64,000 nt of DNA. Origin: Levilactobacillus bambusae. Lineage in GTDB: Bacteria > Bacillota > Bacilli > Lactobacillales > Lactobacillaceae. Position 1 is the first letter of the stretch, and each line of letters begins with the position of its first letter. The notes below the pieces were generated by a model. That model ran no database searches. It saw only the letters and a list, made by a program, of their open reading frames with translations, and had not been told where the DNA came from. Shown one piece after another: positions 25,966 to 32,875 of the stretch. The stretch is taken from positions 354,855 through 418,854 of the forward strand of contig NZ_QCXQ01000001.1 of assembly GCF_003124125.1 (NCBI RefSeq), written 5' to 3'. The translations under genes were made by a program, and so were the position numbers.

Positions 25966-26604
25966 CTACTTAACTTTTAAAAACGAACCAGCATTTGACA
26001 GAATTTCAGAGAATCCAGGTACAGTTGCTTTATTGGTATCATAATTCCGTTGCCATTCACAGGCTAATTGTGGAATTGAAGTCATTTGGGCACCCTTAGT
26101 TTCCATTCGCTTAATGGCAGCATCACTAGCATCCTTCGATGATCCACCTACACAGTCTAAAACGGGATACACTTCATACCCTTCGTTTAAGGCATCCAGA
26201 GTTGGAAATGATAAACATGCCTCTGTCCATAAAGCAGCAATAACTAACTTCTTTCGTCCAGTTTTATGAACAGCATCGTAAAAGTTCTGATCTTCCCAAG
26301 CGTTAATGGTCATTCGATCATAAACGTCCATTCCATCAAATTCTTGACGTAAGGCTGGAAAAGTTGGTTCATTAGCCCCTGAAGTCACATTAACCGTTGA
26401 GGCTACAATAGGAATGTTATATAGCTTAGCCAGCTTTGCCAAATCAACAACGTTCCGCATAATTTTAGCCGTATTGGCTGTTTCTTCTGTAAGTAATTGC
26501 GTTGGTTGATAATCAATAATTGCTACTACTGTATTTCCAGGATCCAATAAATTGTCATCCGCCGGTTTACGTGGTGCCATGCTCTTAGGCTTAATAAGTG
26601 CCAT
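25966..26604 (-). CDS. Isochorismatase-family cysteine hydrolase (cargo gene)
   Basis: 212 residues. AIIDYQP (Asp31) and LWTEACLSFP (Cys130) are the catalytic Asp and Cys of the isochorismatase-like fold; the sequence is closest in style to YcaC-type hydrolases of unknown substrate (INAWEDQNFYDAV). GGGGGA precedes ATG 26604. It is divergent from the MFS exporter gene across a 200-base control region, so the pair looks like a small metabolic or resistance module carried by the phage between its late regulator and terminase genes. It is not a phage structural gene. Confidence 0.87.
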   Translation of the reverse strand: MALIKPKSMAPRKPADDNLLDPGNTVVAIIDYQPTQLLTEETANTAKIMRNVVDLAKLAKLYNIPIVASTVNVTSGANEPTFPALRQEFDGMDVYDRMTINAWEDQNFYDAVHKTGRKKLVIAALWTEACLSFPTLDALNEGYEVYPVLDCVGGSSKDASDAAIKRMETKGAQMTSIPQLACEWQRNYDTNKATVPGFSEILSNAGSFLKVK

Positions 26605-26805
26605 AGTAAAATCCCCCTAGAATATTTTTGTTTGTTCGACACAAGACTACGGTTTTAACTATTAAGAGTCAAAAACAACGACTTACGATTTTATGAAATT
26701 GAGTTTAGTGTGCAAGATAACAACCTCAATTCAACATAGTTGCCTTTTACTTTAAAAAGTTAGTAAATAAGATTGATCTATAACTTACAGTAAGGAGAAT
26801 TTCTT

Positions 26806-28191
26806 ATGGGGAATAAAACAAAAAACATATGGGCAATAATCGCAACGGGCCTATTAAGCTTTCTTGGTACAAATCTTTTAACTGGCCTTAGTATTGCAAT
26901 TCCTACGATTATTAAGACTGATCATGTTAGTACTGATGTAGGACAATTAATTAACTCTGGGTATTCAATGATGGTTGGTATCTGTATCTTGATGTCAACC
27001 TACTTGCTGTCTCGTTTCTCTACCAAACAACTTTTTCAAAATTCGATTTTACTCTTTATCCTTGGCCTATTATTGAGTGGGTTTGCACCAAACTTCTGGG
27101 TGCTCTTGATTGGTCGTTTAATCACTGGTATTGCTTCAGGACTTTCTATCCCACTCATGTTTAATATCATCTTGGCTAAAGTTCCTGAGAACAACCGTGG
27201 TGTTATGATCGGCATAGGAACATTATTGGTTACTATGGGACCGGCTCTCGGTCCAGTATATGGTAGTTTAGTTATGAAAGCGTTTGGAATTCCAGCTTTA
27301 TTTCTATTTATGCTGATTATCGTTGCAATCAGTTGGTTCTTAGGCTTTTCAACGGTGGAACCAATCTCTACAATCAAGTCCATTAAATTAGACTGGCCGA
27401 GCACCATTCTATTAGTACTTACCTTGTTAAGCTTTACTTTTGGTTTATCCTTTCTTGGAAGTCATCAAATAAATGCCTTCATCCCTATTACTAGTGTCAT
27501 TTTAGCTGTTGTTTTCACAGTATTCTTTTTTAAACGGTCCACTCAGATTTCCAATCCCTTGTTGGATGTAAAAGTCTTCAGGAACTCAAATTTTCGAAAT
27601 CAAAATATAGCCTTCTTTCTGAGTCAAGTCACTGCTCCTGCCGTAGGATTCTTGCTCTCCATTTATATACAATCAGTAGATTTAAAATCCGCTTTTATCG
27701 CATCTATGGTAATCTTCCCCGGTTCTCTAATTTCTGCTTTCTTAGCGCCCGTGGGAGGTAAATTACTTGATAAATTTGGAGCCGCTAAAATTATTGGACT
27801 TGGTGCCTCCTTTTTCACGATTGGCTTACTTATGTTTTGGTTAGTATCACGAGGAGAAATGAATGCCATGACCGCATTATCGATTGACATCATATTTATG
27901 ATTGGGATGGGACTCTCTACCGGTAACCTTCAAACAAGCGGAGTAAACACATTACCTAACAACGAACAGAGTGATGGGGATGCTTTTTTTAATGCCTCAC
28001 AACAGTACTCAGGGGGAGTTGGTACAGCACTTGCCGGTACTATCCTTTCAGCATTTCAAGGTAGTGCGCATGGGAGCGCCTTATTAACTGGCACCCACTC
28101 AGGTACCTCGTGGGCCTTTTGTGCTCTTTTCATTTTGGCTGTAATAAGTGACTGGTTATTAATTAGGGGATTTAAATCTCAAGGAGCCTAA
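26806..28191 (+). CDS. MFS drug/solute exporter, DHA2-like (cargo gene)
   Basis: 461 residues, almost wholly hydrophobic, with about 14 predicted membrane segments. GRLITGIASGLSIPLMFNIIL and GTLLVTMGPALGPVYG resemble motif C and neighbouring motifs of the DHA2 (EmrB/QacA/LmrB) drug:proton antiporters. GTAAGGAG precedes ATG 26806. It runs against the direction of the phage late genes, unlike anything around it, and shares a divergent promoter region with the hydrolase. The substrate cannot be told from sequence. Confidence 0.88.
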   Translation: MGNKTKNIWAIIATGLLSFLGTNLLTGLSIAIPTIIKTDHVSTDVGQLINSGYSMMVGICILMSTYLLSRFSTKQLFQNSILLFILGLLLSGFAPNFWVLLIGRLITGIASGLSIPLMFNIILAKVPENNRGVMIGIGTLLVTMGPALGPVYGSLVMKAFGIPALFLFMLIIVAISWFLGFSTVEPISTIKSIKLDWPSTILLVLTLLSFTFGLSFLGSHQINAFIPITSVILAVVFTVFFFKRSTQISNPLLDVKVFRNSNFRNQNIAFFLSQVTAPAVGFLLSIYIQSVDLKSAFIASMVIFPGSLISAFLAPVGGKLLDKFGAAKIIGLGASFFTIGLLMFWLVSRGEMNAMTALSIDIIFMIGMGLSTGNLQTSGVNTLPNNEQSDGDAFFNASQQYSGGVGTALAGTILSAFQGSAHGSALLTGTHSGTSWAFCALFILAVISDWLLIRGFKSQGA

Positions 28192-28201
28192 CCAAACTCA
28201 G

Positions 28202-28372
28202 CTAAATTAAACTATCAATCGAACGGTCTTGGCCATCCTTCGAAGTTGATTGTTTTTTCGAAGACTCGTTTTTCTCTTTGGTCTTCTCTTGTTTTAGCCA
28301 CTTCTCCAGCCGTGCATCCGCGTTAACGAATGCTCTAGGCTCGTAGCCAAATTTACTGTGAATCATGTCCAT
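28202..28372 (-). CDS. Small charged phage protein
   Basis: 56 residues, starting MDMIHSKFGYEPRAFVNADA, then a Lys/Glu/Ser-rich tail. AAGGAG lies eight bases before ATG 28372. It follows the terminator of the tRNA-like cluster and ends ten bases from the MFS stop (convergent). No function is known to me. Confidence 0.7.
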   Translation of the reverse strand: MDMIHSKFGYEPRAFVNADARLEKWLKQEKTKEKNESSKKQSTSKDGQDRSIDSLI

Positions 28373-28395
28373 ATTGATTACTCCTTAATTTGCGT

Positions 28396-28429
28396 ACAAA
28401 AATAGCCCAATCGCATGAACGATTGAGCT
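28396..28429 (-). terminator. Terminator of the tRNA-like cluster transcript
   Basis: Minus strand AGCTCAATCG pairs fully with CGATTGGGCT (one G-U) around a six-base loop and is followed by ATTTTTGT. A second hairpin (28431-28467, CTATCCA/TGGATAG with an inner GAGT/ACTC) stands directly before it. Confidence 0.75.
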
Positions 28430-28472
28430 TCTATCCATCGAGTTGTCGCACTCTATTTTTTGGATAGTTAAC

Positions 28473-28513
28473 ACCGTGCGTTGGAATCGAACCAACTGAA
28501 ACCATTACACGGT
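28473..28513 (-). ncRNA. tRNA-like minihelix 1 (acceptor plus T-arm)
   Basis: Minus strand: ACCGTGT pairs with GCACGGT (7 bp, one G-U), enclosing ten bases and a perfect T-arm, GTTGG-TTCGATT-CCAAC. There is no D-arm or anticodon arm. It cannot be an ordinary tRNA. Confidence 0.55.
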
Positions 28514-28559
28514 ACTGCGATACACATCAAGCTGTCGATTTGCCTCTAACAGAGGCTAA

Positions 28560-28590
28560 ACCTACTGGCGGATTCGCACCGTCAGCAGGT
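28560..28590 (-). ncRNA. tRNA-like minihelix 2
   Basis: Minus strand: ACCTGCT pairs with AGTAGGT (7 bp, one G-U), stacked directly on GACGG-TGCGAAT-CCGCC (one mismatch), making a 12-bp helix with a seven-base T-like loop, the geometry of a tRNA minihelix. A GCCTCT/AGAGGC hairpin lies next to it (28542-28556). Confidence 0.45.
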
Positions 28591-28709
28591 ACATATAAAT
28601 GAGATGGTTAGAGTAAATGGCTAAATTTATCTCAGTGGCCAACTCATCTCTATTATGAGGTCATCGCATACCCTAGCCGTCATCTTGCTAATAATGGTTG
28701 CTCGCTCAA

Positions 28710-28770
28710 TACCATGTAGTGGAGTCGAACCACTAACTAAGGCCTAGCCTGTCGCACACTGGTCATGGCA
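28710..28770 (-). ncRNA. tRNA-like element 3
   Basis: Minus strand: TGCCATG pairs with CATGGTA (7 bp, one G-U), and the T-arm AGTGG-TTCGACT-CCACT is perfect. The 28 bases between do not fold into proper D and anticodon arms. Total 61 bases, so shorter than a tRNA. Confidence 0.5.
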
Positions 28771-28833
28771 CCTCATCATGAAAGGAGGTAGATAAAGGAA
28801 CCTAAGTTTGCGTAGCCTACTTAACTACGCAAC

Positions 28834-28893
28834 TGGGACAGACGGACTCGAACCGTCGACAACTAATCGCTCTACCAACTGAGCTATGTCCCA
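28834..28893 (-). ncRNA. tRNA-like element 4: D-arm and T-arm present, anticodon arm deleted
   Basis: Minus strand: TGGGACA/TGTCCCA acceptor (7 of 7 pairs), D-arm GCTC-AGTTGGTA-GAGC and T-arm GACGG-TTCGAGT-CCGTC are all intact, but only 11 bases separate the D- and T-arms where about 23 are needed. It therefore has no anticodon stem-loop and looks like a tRNA that lost 12 bases. Confidence 0.65.
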
Positions 28894-28993
28894 ATGATGA
28901 AAAATAGCGAGCTCATCAAGTTAAACAATCCAGTAATAAGTGTTTCTCGCTATCTTTCGATACTATTAATATATGCCGATTTAAGTACAGAAA

Positions 28994-29053
28994 CGGACGG
29001 ATTCGGACGAAATTGGACGGATTTGTCCGGATTTGGACGAAAACGGACGGATT
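28994..29053. repeat. Six tandem 10-bp repeats, likely late-activator binding sites
   Basis: Plus-strand units of exactly ten bases: CGGACGGATT, CGGACGAAAT, TGGACGGATT, TGTCCGGATT, TGGACGAAAA, CGGACGGATT. The 10-bp period puts every copy on the same face of the helix. They lie between the end of the ArpU-like activator gene and the start of late transcription on the minus strand, where an AT-rich -10-like stretch (CATATATTAATAG) follows. This suggests an activator array; a packaging site is an alternative. Confidence 0.7.
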
Positions 29054-29538
29054 TAGTGCGAACTTTTTTGTAGCACCTTACGAAACACCAAAATTGAGGT
29101 GTCTGGCCACGTTAAAGCGAATTGGAAGGCGGCTTCTTTCCGATAATCGTTAAACGTCGATTTGGGGATAGAATAGTCGGCCTCGTACTTCTTTGCCAAT
29201 TCATGCCGACAACGCTGATTTGAGTAGTTTTTAACGTACCTGAGCCACAACAGCGCCGAACGTTTCTCCGATTGCTCATCAATACCCGCTATGGCTTGAA
29301 TCACATTTTCAATCATCTTGAGTTCAGCTTCGATCTCATCCATCTCAATCAAGCGGTTATCTGCCTGTGCTAACGCCCCATTAACGTTAGAGGCAGATTT
29401 TGGCATCCCATCATAGACAATCCCTGATAAGTGCACCATCTTCAACTGCGCCAATTTCTGTTTTAACTCGTGATAACTCTTCAAAATATTTTCTGCATTG
29501 ACGCGGGTTGCGTCCTTATCAAGGCTTCCAAAATGCAA
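29053..29538 (-). CDS. ArpU-family late transcription regulator
   Basis: 161 residues, helical. The C-terminal half (LLWLRYVKNYSNQRCRHELAKKY, IPKSTFNDYRKEAAFQFA) is the sigma-like helix-turn-helix region of ArpU/RinA regulators that switch on phage late genes. The start codon is TTG 29538 with AGGGAGAGG upstream. It is the last early gene before the late operon, the usual position, and its stop overlaps the phased repeat array that it may bind. Confidence 0.83.
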   Translation of the reverse strand: MHFGSLDKDATRVNAENILKSYHELKQKLAQLKMVHLSGIVYDGMPKSASNVNGALAQADNRLIEMDEIEAELKMIENVIQAIAGIDEQSEKRSALLWLRYVKNYSNQRCRHELAKKYEADYSIPKSTFNDYRKEAAFQFALTWPDTSILVFRKVLQKSSH

Positions 29539-29597
29539 TGCTAATCAACCTCTCCCTATGATATAATTAGTTTTGTCGGAATTAATCATACATAGGA

Positions 29598-29626
29598 GAT
29601 CGTCCAGAAATGGGCGGTCTTTTTTG
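29598..29626 (+). terminator. Plus-strand terminator between early genes
   Basis: GATCGTCC pairs with GGGCGGTC around a six-base loop and is followed by TTTTTT on the plus strand. A GATATAAT -10-like sequence lies about 40 bases upstream, so a short antisense RNA over the ArpU leader is possible. Confidence 0.5.
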
Positions 29627-29629
29627 TAT

Positions 29630-29707
29630 CTATTGCCTAAAATAATCGAGTGAAACATCCAATGTGTCAAAATATTCCGGACAGATCTTTAAATCATGAA
29701 ATTTCAT
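29630..29707 (-). pseudogene. Truncated DUF3850-like fragment
   Basis: 25 codons: MKFHDLKICPEYFDTLDVSLDYFRQ-like start matches the conserved opening of DUF3850 (ASCH-like) phage proteins, HxLKILPEYF, then stops where the family continues for about 50 more residues. GGGAG lies before ATG 29707. Probably a remnant, though a tiny functional peptide cannot be excluded. Confidence 0.45.
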
Positions 29708-29709
29708 TG

Positions 29710-29895
29710 CTAGGTCTCCCGATATACCCGCTTTTTCCGGATCTTTATCGCTTCTGGATAAATCGGATCATTCACTCTATCTCGTATCCCGCTTTTATAG
29801 AAAGTAGGATATTTTGTGTATAGCTCTTTAAAAACGTCAGCGTGCGTCCCCTCAACATATACTATTTGGGTGAGCTGCCCGACTGCTTCCCACAT
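29710..29895 (-). CDS. Small phage protein
   Basis: 61 residues with a basic C-terminus (KIRKKRVYRET). AGAAGG lies ten bases before ATG 29895, inside the end of the rusA gene. No family recognised. Confidence 0.6.
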   Translation of the reverse strand: MWEAVGQLTQIVYVEGTHADVFKELYTKYPTFYKSGIRDRVNDPIYPEAIKIRKKRVYRET

Positions 29896-29900
29896 ATGGC

Positions 29901-30326
29901 TTAGCCTTCTTTCTTCGGTGGCTGATAGTCACGGACAAGCACTTCGATCCGTGGCAGCTCTGAATAGAATTTATATGCGTCGATGTGACAGATGATGTTG
30001 TCATCGGCCCATATAACACCCGTGAGGGCGTCCAAGATACTTTTGACATAGTTATCCGTGTCTGGCTTTTGCAGCGGTACATGAAGCTTGTCTTCACGTC
30101 TTGCACGCTCTATCTTGCTCGTGTTCTTCTGATTGCTACGATAGGCAGCGATGTACACCTCAATCGGCTTATCAGCTAGCAACTCGCCATTAAACTGCTT
30201 AGTGGCTTCAATAGCCACTACTTCCTTAAATTTTCGAGACTTACCGGGATCATAAGCATGGCCCGTACGAGTGAAACGTGGCCTACCTGCTGCAACGGGT
30301 TCCCCATAAATAGTCAGGCTAATCAT
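29901..30326 (-). CDS. rusA: RusA-family Holliday junction resolvase
   Basis: 141 residues. The start MISLTIYGEPVAAGRPRFTR and the block KPDTDNYVKSILDALTGVIWADD with its aspartates match RusA/YqaN endodeoxyribonucleases, which cut four-way junctions made during phage replication and recombination. It overlaps the preceding 57-residue gene by eight bases and fits with RecT and exonuclease upstream. Confidence 0.93.
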   Translation of the reverse strand: MISLTIYGEPVAAGRPRFTRTGHAYDPGKSRKFKEVVAIEATKQFNGELLADKPIEVYIAAYRSNQKNTSKIERARREDKLHVPLQKPDTDNYVKSILDALTGVIWADDNIICHIDAYKFYSELPRIEVLVRDYQPPKKEG

Positions 30327-30492
30327 CCACCGGTACCTTCACTCCCTCACACTTCTCACGCAAGCGTCTCATATGCTCACGGCGTTCCTCATCTGTCAGA
30401 GGCTTACATACTGGGCAAGGTTCACTGGTCATGATGCCACCTGGATAAGTACGCCAGTGTACTCTAGTACCATTACATAGCTCACAAGTCAT
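30319..30492 (-). CDS. Small CxxC zinc-binding phage protein
   Basis: 57 residues. MTCELCNGTR and SEPCPVCKP give two CxxC pairs 25 residues apart, a zinc-ribbon or rubredoxin-like knuckle, then a charged helix DEERREHMRRLREK. It overlaps the loader stop (ATGA) and the rusA start, so it belongs to the replication operon. Confidence 0.75.
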   Translation of the reverse strand: MTCELCNGTRVHWRTYPGGIMTSEPCPVCKPLTDEERREHMRRLREKCEGVKVPVDD

Positions 30493-31277
30493 ACGTTTCG
30501 CACTCCTTCCATGCTGCTAAAAACTAGTTGGTGTTCCGGATTACCCGTAAGTACCCGGTTAATGAATTTGGGGTTGTACATCTGTTTGAGTTCATCAGCC
30601 GTGCTATTGGTCGTGATGATAGTACATCCCTTAGACGTGTTGTTTTTGAAGTCTACCCGAGCGTTGGAAACCCGGTACATCATATCCTGCATATCTTTAT
30701 GGACAGGTTTAAGATTGCCGGTCATACCGCCTTCTGTGCCGAAGTCATCTAGCACCAGCACGTCCGCTTCCTTCATGGTCCGCTCGATGGCATTTAGCTT
30801 AGCCTGTACACTTGGATCGGTATACTTACCGTTGATAAGCCCTAGCAGTTCGGCGGTGGAGATAAAGACCCCACTTTTCTCCTGCTTTATCAGGCTATCT
30901 AGCATAGCGAGCGCCAGTGACGTCTTCCCAACCCCTCGCTCGCCCAGCATAGCCACGTTGAAGTCCCGCTGTTCAAGTTGCCTTACCAGCTTATAAGCCC
31001 GGTTACCCAGCAACCTAGCTGCTTCAACATCAGCTTGCTTATCTGGCTGCCAGTCGGCAAAGGTAAAGGCCAGCTCCATGCCACCGCTCCATAGCGAATG
31101 ACGGTAGCACTGCAGGCGTTCGTACCGTTCGTTGGCCTTCGTTGCCTTGATTGACGTCTGGCGATTGAGTCGCTCGACCTCTTCACGGGGGTTAGCGCTC
31201 ATCTGCACCCCGTGCTTTTTAGCTAGGGCTGCCATCTGTACAGGATCAAACGCTACTCGTTGAAAGTCATTAGTCAT
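30489..31277 (-). CDS. DnaC-like helicase loader (AAA+ ATPase)
   Basis: 262 residues. Walker A GERGVGKTSLAL, Walker B VLVLDDFGTEGG and TIITTNSTADEL (sensor 1) mark a DnaC/IstB-type AAA+ protein, which loads the host replicative helicase at the phage origin. Start taken at ATG 31277, sharing bases with the initiator stop (TGATG). Further in-frame codons up to 31322 lie inside the initiator gene. Confidence 0.9.
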   Translation of the reverse strand: MTNDFQRVAFDPVQMAALAKKHGVQMSANPREEVERLNRQTSIKATKANERYERLQCYRHSLWSGGMELAFTFADWQPDKQADVEAARLLGNRAYKLVRQLEQRDFNVAMLGERGVGKTSLALAMLDSLIKQEKSGVFISTAELLGLINGKYTDPSVQAKLNAIERTMKEADVLVLDDFGTEGGMTGNLKPVHKDMQDMMYRVSNARVDFKNNTSKGCTIITTNSTADELKQMYNPKFINRVLTGNPEHQLVFSSMEGVRNV

Positions 31278-32068
31278 CAAATCCACTTTCTTTCCGTTGG
31301 CTGTTCCTCTGTTTTCACCCAATCCTCGGCCTCTTTGGGTCGACTAATACGCCCAGTAGTTTGCTTCATTTTGGGCTCTAACTGGTCAAATTGCTTTCGA
31401 AGCTTGGCTGGCGACAAAATATTGAATTTCCAGAAGTCGTCTGCCTGACACCAGTCAATTACTTGCCCAACTTCCACGTGAGTACGGTGATCGCGGTCAA
31501 ATATCAAATGAAACTGAGCAGCCCATTTTTGATAGTCTGGTGCTTTAGCCTTAGGGTTATTTGCTTTGACCTTCGTAAACAAATACCTAGCGGCCTTTAT
31601 CTCCGGAGAATCACTAGCATATAATTTTGTTTTCCGGGTCGAGCCGGTTTTTGGCTTCGACAAAGATTCTTTGTTTTGTTTAGTCTTGTTTTGTTTAGTT
31701 AATGCTACACGGTTGTCTACAGAGTTCCCTACACGGTTGTCTACTGTGTTGTCTACACTATTTGTAGACAAGTGTTCGTAAAGGTTGATAATACGGTATT
31801 TTGCAGATTGCTGACCTTTGCGTGATTCCCACTCGACATATCCTTTTTGTACCAATCCGTTACGAACGCTATAGAATGAAGACGACTTACTTGTGTCTTT
31901 TAGTCCAGCCTTTTGGCACAGCACCGATGAAGCTACCGTAAACGTATCCGACCATGCTGTTTTATTGTTTATGGACATCAATGCATGCCATAAAGCAATT
32001 TCAGATGAATTCAGTGGGTTTATTTCGAGCCGATCATAGAATGCCTTAATCTGGAGTAAATAGTTCAA
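31277..32068 (-). CDS. Phage replication initiation protein
   Basis: 263 residues. The N-terminal winged-helix part (LNSSEIALWHALMSINNKTAW, LVQKGYVEWESRKG) is typical of phage initiators. The middle (SVDNTVDNRVGNSVDNRV) is low-complexity because the DNA there consists of repeats, and the C-terminal DnaD-like part (QKWAAQFHLIFDRD, WCQADDFWKFNILSPAKLRKQFDQL) probably contacts the loader. Start TTG 32068 with AAGGAGG upstream. It is followed by the coupled loader gene. Confidence 0.87.
   Translation of the reverse strand: MNYLLQIKAFYDRLEINPLNSSEIALWHALMSINNKTAWSDTFTVASSVLCQKAGLKDTSKSSSFYSVRNGLVQKGYVEWESRKGQQSAKYRIINLYEHLSTNSVDNTVDNRVGNSVDNRVALTKQNKTKQNKESLSKPKTGSTRKTKLYASDSPEIKAARYLFTKVKANNPKAKAPDYQKWAAQFHLIFDRDHRTHVEVGQVIDWCQADDFWKFNILSPAKLRKQFDQLEPKMKQTTGRISRPKEAEDWVKTEEQPTERKWI
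31671..31769. other. Candidate replication origin inside the initiator gene
   Basis: CTACACGGTTGTCTAC occurs exactly at 31705-31720 and 31729-31744 (24 bases apart), with a third GTTGTCTAC at 31748-31756. GTCTAC/GTAGAC forms an inverted repeat at 31751-31769. Next to them lies an AT-rich tandem repeat, TTGTTTTGTTTAGT at 31671 and 31686. Iterons plus an AT-rich tract within the initiator gene is the usual layout of lactic phage origins. Confidence 0.65.
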
Positions 32069-32080
32069 GTCGTCACCTCC

Positions 32081-32875
32081 TTAGTACAATTCGATTTCAT
32101 CAATGGGGATTACTTCATCTAGCGTTTTGGTCAATCGACAGTAATCACAGTGTTCACAGCGAATCGGTTCTTCTTCGTGATGGATTACCGATTCAATTCG
32201 GGGTTGATCCATCTCGACCTGTCCCAATCGCTCTTGCATGAGGTAATCCGGGATACTGTAAATGCCTTTGTCAGGTACGACTTGCTTAGACACGGCAATG
32301 ATATAGGGATCACACCAAACATCAAATTGCTGGTGAATCAGTTCTCGGTAAATCGCCATTTGTAAGTCATAGCTTCTATCTAGTGGAAAACTGACATACT
32401 GGTGACTGTCGACGTCCCAATGCTTCTTGTGGATATCATCGACCGTCTTAAGGTCCATAAACATCCCACGGTCTAAGTTGAGGCAATCAATCTTGCCTTT
32501 CCACTGCACGCCGTATAGCTCGCCTTTGACGACGACTTCCTTCTCGCCTTGATAAAGCCGATTGAAGTTAGCGTCAGCTTCTAAGGCGTCAATCATTGAA
32601 TCGGCTTGCCGAAATGAACTCTTGATGCCTTTTTCAGGTTTGCCATACTTATAGATAGCCTTGCTGTTCTCTTCTAGGAAGCGTTGATGGGCCTCTTTGC
32701 TCTCAAAGTAAGAATGAAGGTAATTGCCTACCAGCAACACTTCAACGTTACTATCTGGATTCCAGCGTCCTTCTAGCTGGGCTAGTGCCGCTGCTTCGCA
32801 ATCTTCGAACTCTCGGAAGCGAGTCTTGGACTGCCAGACTCGGTCAGACTCCAACGAGTAGTAATTTTCAGTCGT
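32081..32875 (-). CDS. PD-(D/E)XK exonuclease partner of RecT
   Basis: About 265 residues. GNYLHSYFE, WKGKIDCLNLDRGMFMDLKTV (the D-x(n)-D/ExK core) and the cysteines near the C-terminus (CEHCDYCRLT) identify a RecE/YqaJ/Cas4-like nuclease that resects DNA ends for RecT. The homology begins near TENYYSLES, but no ATG, GTG or TTG stands there; ACG at 32875 is where a start ATG overlapping the recT stop would lie. The first regular upstream start lies deep inside recT. Its expression may therefore be weak or need an unusual start. Confidence 0.83.
   Translation of the reverse strand, partial: TTENYYSLESDRVWQSKTRFREFEDCEAAALAQLEGRWNPDSNVEVLLVGNYLHSYFESKEAHQRFLEENSKAIYKYGKPEKGIKSSFRQADSMIDALEADANFNRLYQGEKEVVVKGELYGVQWKGKIDCLNLDRGMFMDLKTVDDIHKKHWDVDSHQYVSFPLDRSYDLQMAIYRELIHQQFDVWCDPYIIAVSKQVVPDKGIYSIPDYLMQERLGQVEMDQPRIESVIHHEEEPIRCEHCDYCRLTKTLDEVIPIDEIELY

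Noticed and set aside
27036-27407. Long antisense ORF within the MFS gene
   Set aside because: It is a shadow of the exporter frame; no ribosome site and no recognisable protein.
28834-28893. A functional tRNA gene
   Set aside because: Acceptor, D- and T-arms are good, but there is no room for an anticodon stem-loop, so it cannot decode.
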